Of a stretch of 64,000 nt of DNA, positions 63,233-64,000 are shown piece by piece. The DNA is from Pseudoglutamicibacter cumminsii. Lineage in GTDB: Bacteria; Actinomycetota; Actinomycetes; Actinomycetales; Micrococcaceae. The notes under the pieces are model-generated. The model saw only the letters and a program-made list of their open reading frames with translations. It was not told the origin of the DNA and ran no database searches. The stretch is taken from the NCBI RefSeq assembly GCF_003143995.1, contig NZ_QFWG01000004.1, positions 1 through 64,000 of the forward strand, in the 5' to 3' direction. Both the position numbers and the translations under genes were made by a program. The first letter of the stretch is position 1. Every line of letters begins with the position of its first letter.

Positions 63233-63234
63233 AA

Positions 63235-63264
63235 GAAGTCCCCCGGCTATGTGCCGGGGACTTC
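63235..63264 (-). terminator. Intrinsic terminator of the rhomboid gene
   Basis: GAAGTCCCC and CGGC pair with GCCG and GGGGACTTC across a short loop; TTTT follows on the minus strand. It also marks the edge of the DnaA-box region. Confidence 0.8.
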
Positions 63265-63323
63265 CATTCGCGCTTCGTGGTACGAAGCTTGCTTACGCTT
63301 CGGCTGCGTCTACTAGTCCGCGT

Positions 63324-64000
63324 CTACTGTGTCTGCGCTACTGTGCTCCACTCGGTCGATGATGCGGTAGTCCACTTGACGCCCGCAGCGTAGTTCAGGC
63401 ACACCCACACAATCACTGTTAGGAAGATCCCGTAGATCGCAATTTCCGCGATTCGTCGAGCACCAGCGGTAGCAATACGGTTCCGGGTCACAGCCGGATC
63501 TAGAGCTTCTGGTGAGTGAAAAGCCATGCCGGCACGTTCAAGGACGTAGGGCTGGAACCGTGCGGCGATACCCAGCACGATTCCGGCAATCGCGCCGCCG
63601 AGGTGGCCTTCCCACGAGACGCCTGGCATGAGAACCCCTTGTAGGAACATGATGACCACAACGATGGCGAGGCTCCTGAACGCCGCATTAGCTCCTTTGC
63701 GTAGAACCATGAGCAGTGCGGTGCATAGAGCGAAAATGCCGCCGGAGGCACCTAGCGCTCCGTCGATAGGGCTAGTGAGCAGGACAGTCGCTACGCTTCC
63801 CGCCACGACACCGACCGCGAAGATCGCGATAAACCGTACCGTTCCAACGATTTTCTCGAGCAACAGCCCGATGTACCAGAGCATCAACAGGTTGCTGAGC
63901 AGATGGCTTGAGGGCAGCGTTTCTGTACTGTGCACTACTCCTGAGCTCAGCAGTCTCCACGGCTCTTCAACCACGTAGATGCCGCGGACCACCATGTCTT
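63324..64000 (-). CDS. Rhomboid-family intramembrane serine protease (N-terminus cut by window edge)
   Basis: The visible 220 or so residues cover the later membrane segments. The catalytic Ser lies in GALGASGGIFALC and the catalytic His in WEGHLGGAIAGIVLG; HLLSNLLMLWYIGLLLE supplies the usual HxxxN-like loop. The frame is open to the right edge, and the first membrane segments are missing, so the start lies outside. A membrane segment near the C-terminus (IYGIFLTVIVWVCLNYAAG) suggests the seven-helix (6+1) arrangement. In actinobacteria a rhomboid gene commonly stands near crgA. Confidence 0.88.
   Translation of the reverse strand, partial: DMVVRGIYVVEEPWRLLSSGVVHSTETLPSSHLLSNLLMLWYIGLLLEKIVGTVRFIAIFAVGVVAGSVATVLLTSPIDGALGASGGIFALCTALLMVLRKGANAAFRSLAIVVVIMFLQGVLMPGVSWEGHLGGAIAGIVLGIAARFQPYVLERAGMAFHSPEALDPAVTRNRIATAGARRIAEIAIYGIFLTVIVWVCLNYAAGVKWTTASSTEWSTVAQTQ

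Larger units (their letters stand above)
62761..63234. other. DnaA-box cluster, candidate replication-related locus
   Basis: A 560-base gene-free region with many DnaA boxes. Perfect TTATCCACA (or its complement) at 62811-62819, 62977-62985, 63056-63064 and 63224-63232. One-mismatch boxes at 62822-62830, 62954-62962, 62964-62972, 63067-63075, 63201-63209 and 63211-63219. Boxes occur in facing pairs (TTCTCCACA then TGTGGAGAA). No dnaA or dnaN is in the window, and in related bacteria the origin lies between them a little further from crgA. This may be the origin itself after rearrangement, or a DnaA-titrating cluster. Confidence 0.7.

Overview
The window reads as chromosome from a moderately high-GC actinobacterium of the order Micrococcales, most likely a Micrococcaceae relative. 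The evidence is the conserved order fhaA-fhaB-pstP-rodA-pbpA-pknA-pknB with trpG, a class E sortase and crgA beside it, the order tilS-hpt-ftsH followed by folE-folP-folB-folK-DUF3180-PH proteins, GTG/TTG starts, and an actinobacterial rRNA leader. Genus cannot be fixed from sequence alone. No prophage, insertion sequence or CRISPR array was seen.

Layout. 1-592: promoter and leader of an rRNA operon that leaves the window on the left (minus strand). 593-5846: a DUF2520 Rossmann protein and an IclR regulator, divergent from a polar amino-acid-type ABC importer and a metallo-beta-lactamase-fold hydrolase. 5854-11279: two bacterial PH-domain membrane proteins, DUF3180 and the folate genes folK, folB, folP, folE. 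11291-16635: an accessory block splitting the usual ftsH-folE junction, with an IclR regulator and an aromatic-ring hydroxylase, then two paralogous leucine-rich-repeat-variant membrane proteins, one with long Gln/Tyr-rich tracts. 16763-22323: ftsH, hpt, tilS, dacB. 22439-38717: ppa, a SatD-like protein, an Orn/Lys/Arg decarboxylase with divergent LysR, HAD phosphatases, serS, a diacylglycerol-kinase-type lipid kinase, pheA, rhodanese, amidase, aldehyde dehydrogenase, a uracil-type permease, a kinase-fold protein lacking catalytic residues, and a PfkB kinase/HAD pair. 38784-45811: enoyl-CoA hydratase, FadR-type regulator, a LysR ligand-domain protein without HTH, a universal stress protein, a tandem family of Cys-pair lipoproteins (three intact, one frameshifted) and a SulP transporter. 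45926-50209: a DtxR/MntR regulator convergent with a four-gene Mn/Zn ABC importer. 50388-50471: tRNA-Leu(CAG). 50806-60056: the Ser/Thr phosphorylation, elongation and septation operon. 60187-62671: sortase, small membrane protein and trpG (translationally coupled), crgA and a Gdx/SugE-type SMR exporter. 62761-63234: a dense DnaA-box cluster with a duplicated 50-bp module. 63324-64000: a rhomboid protease cut by the window edge.

How the parts fit. The right third is the cell-wall and cell-division control region that sits near the origin in actinobacteria: kinases PknA/PknB and phosphatase PstP act on FHA-domain adaptors and on the RodA/PbpA wall synthases, with CrgA at the septum. The left part supplies folate, purine salvage and tRNA modification functions. 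The accessory material is small and local. The most unusual items are the DnaA-box cluster outside any visible dnaA/dnaN context, the Q/Y-rich repeat-variant proteins, the expanding lipoprotein family with a one-base pseudogene, and the catalytically degenerate kinase-fold protein.
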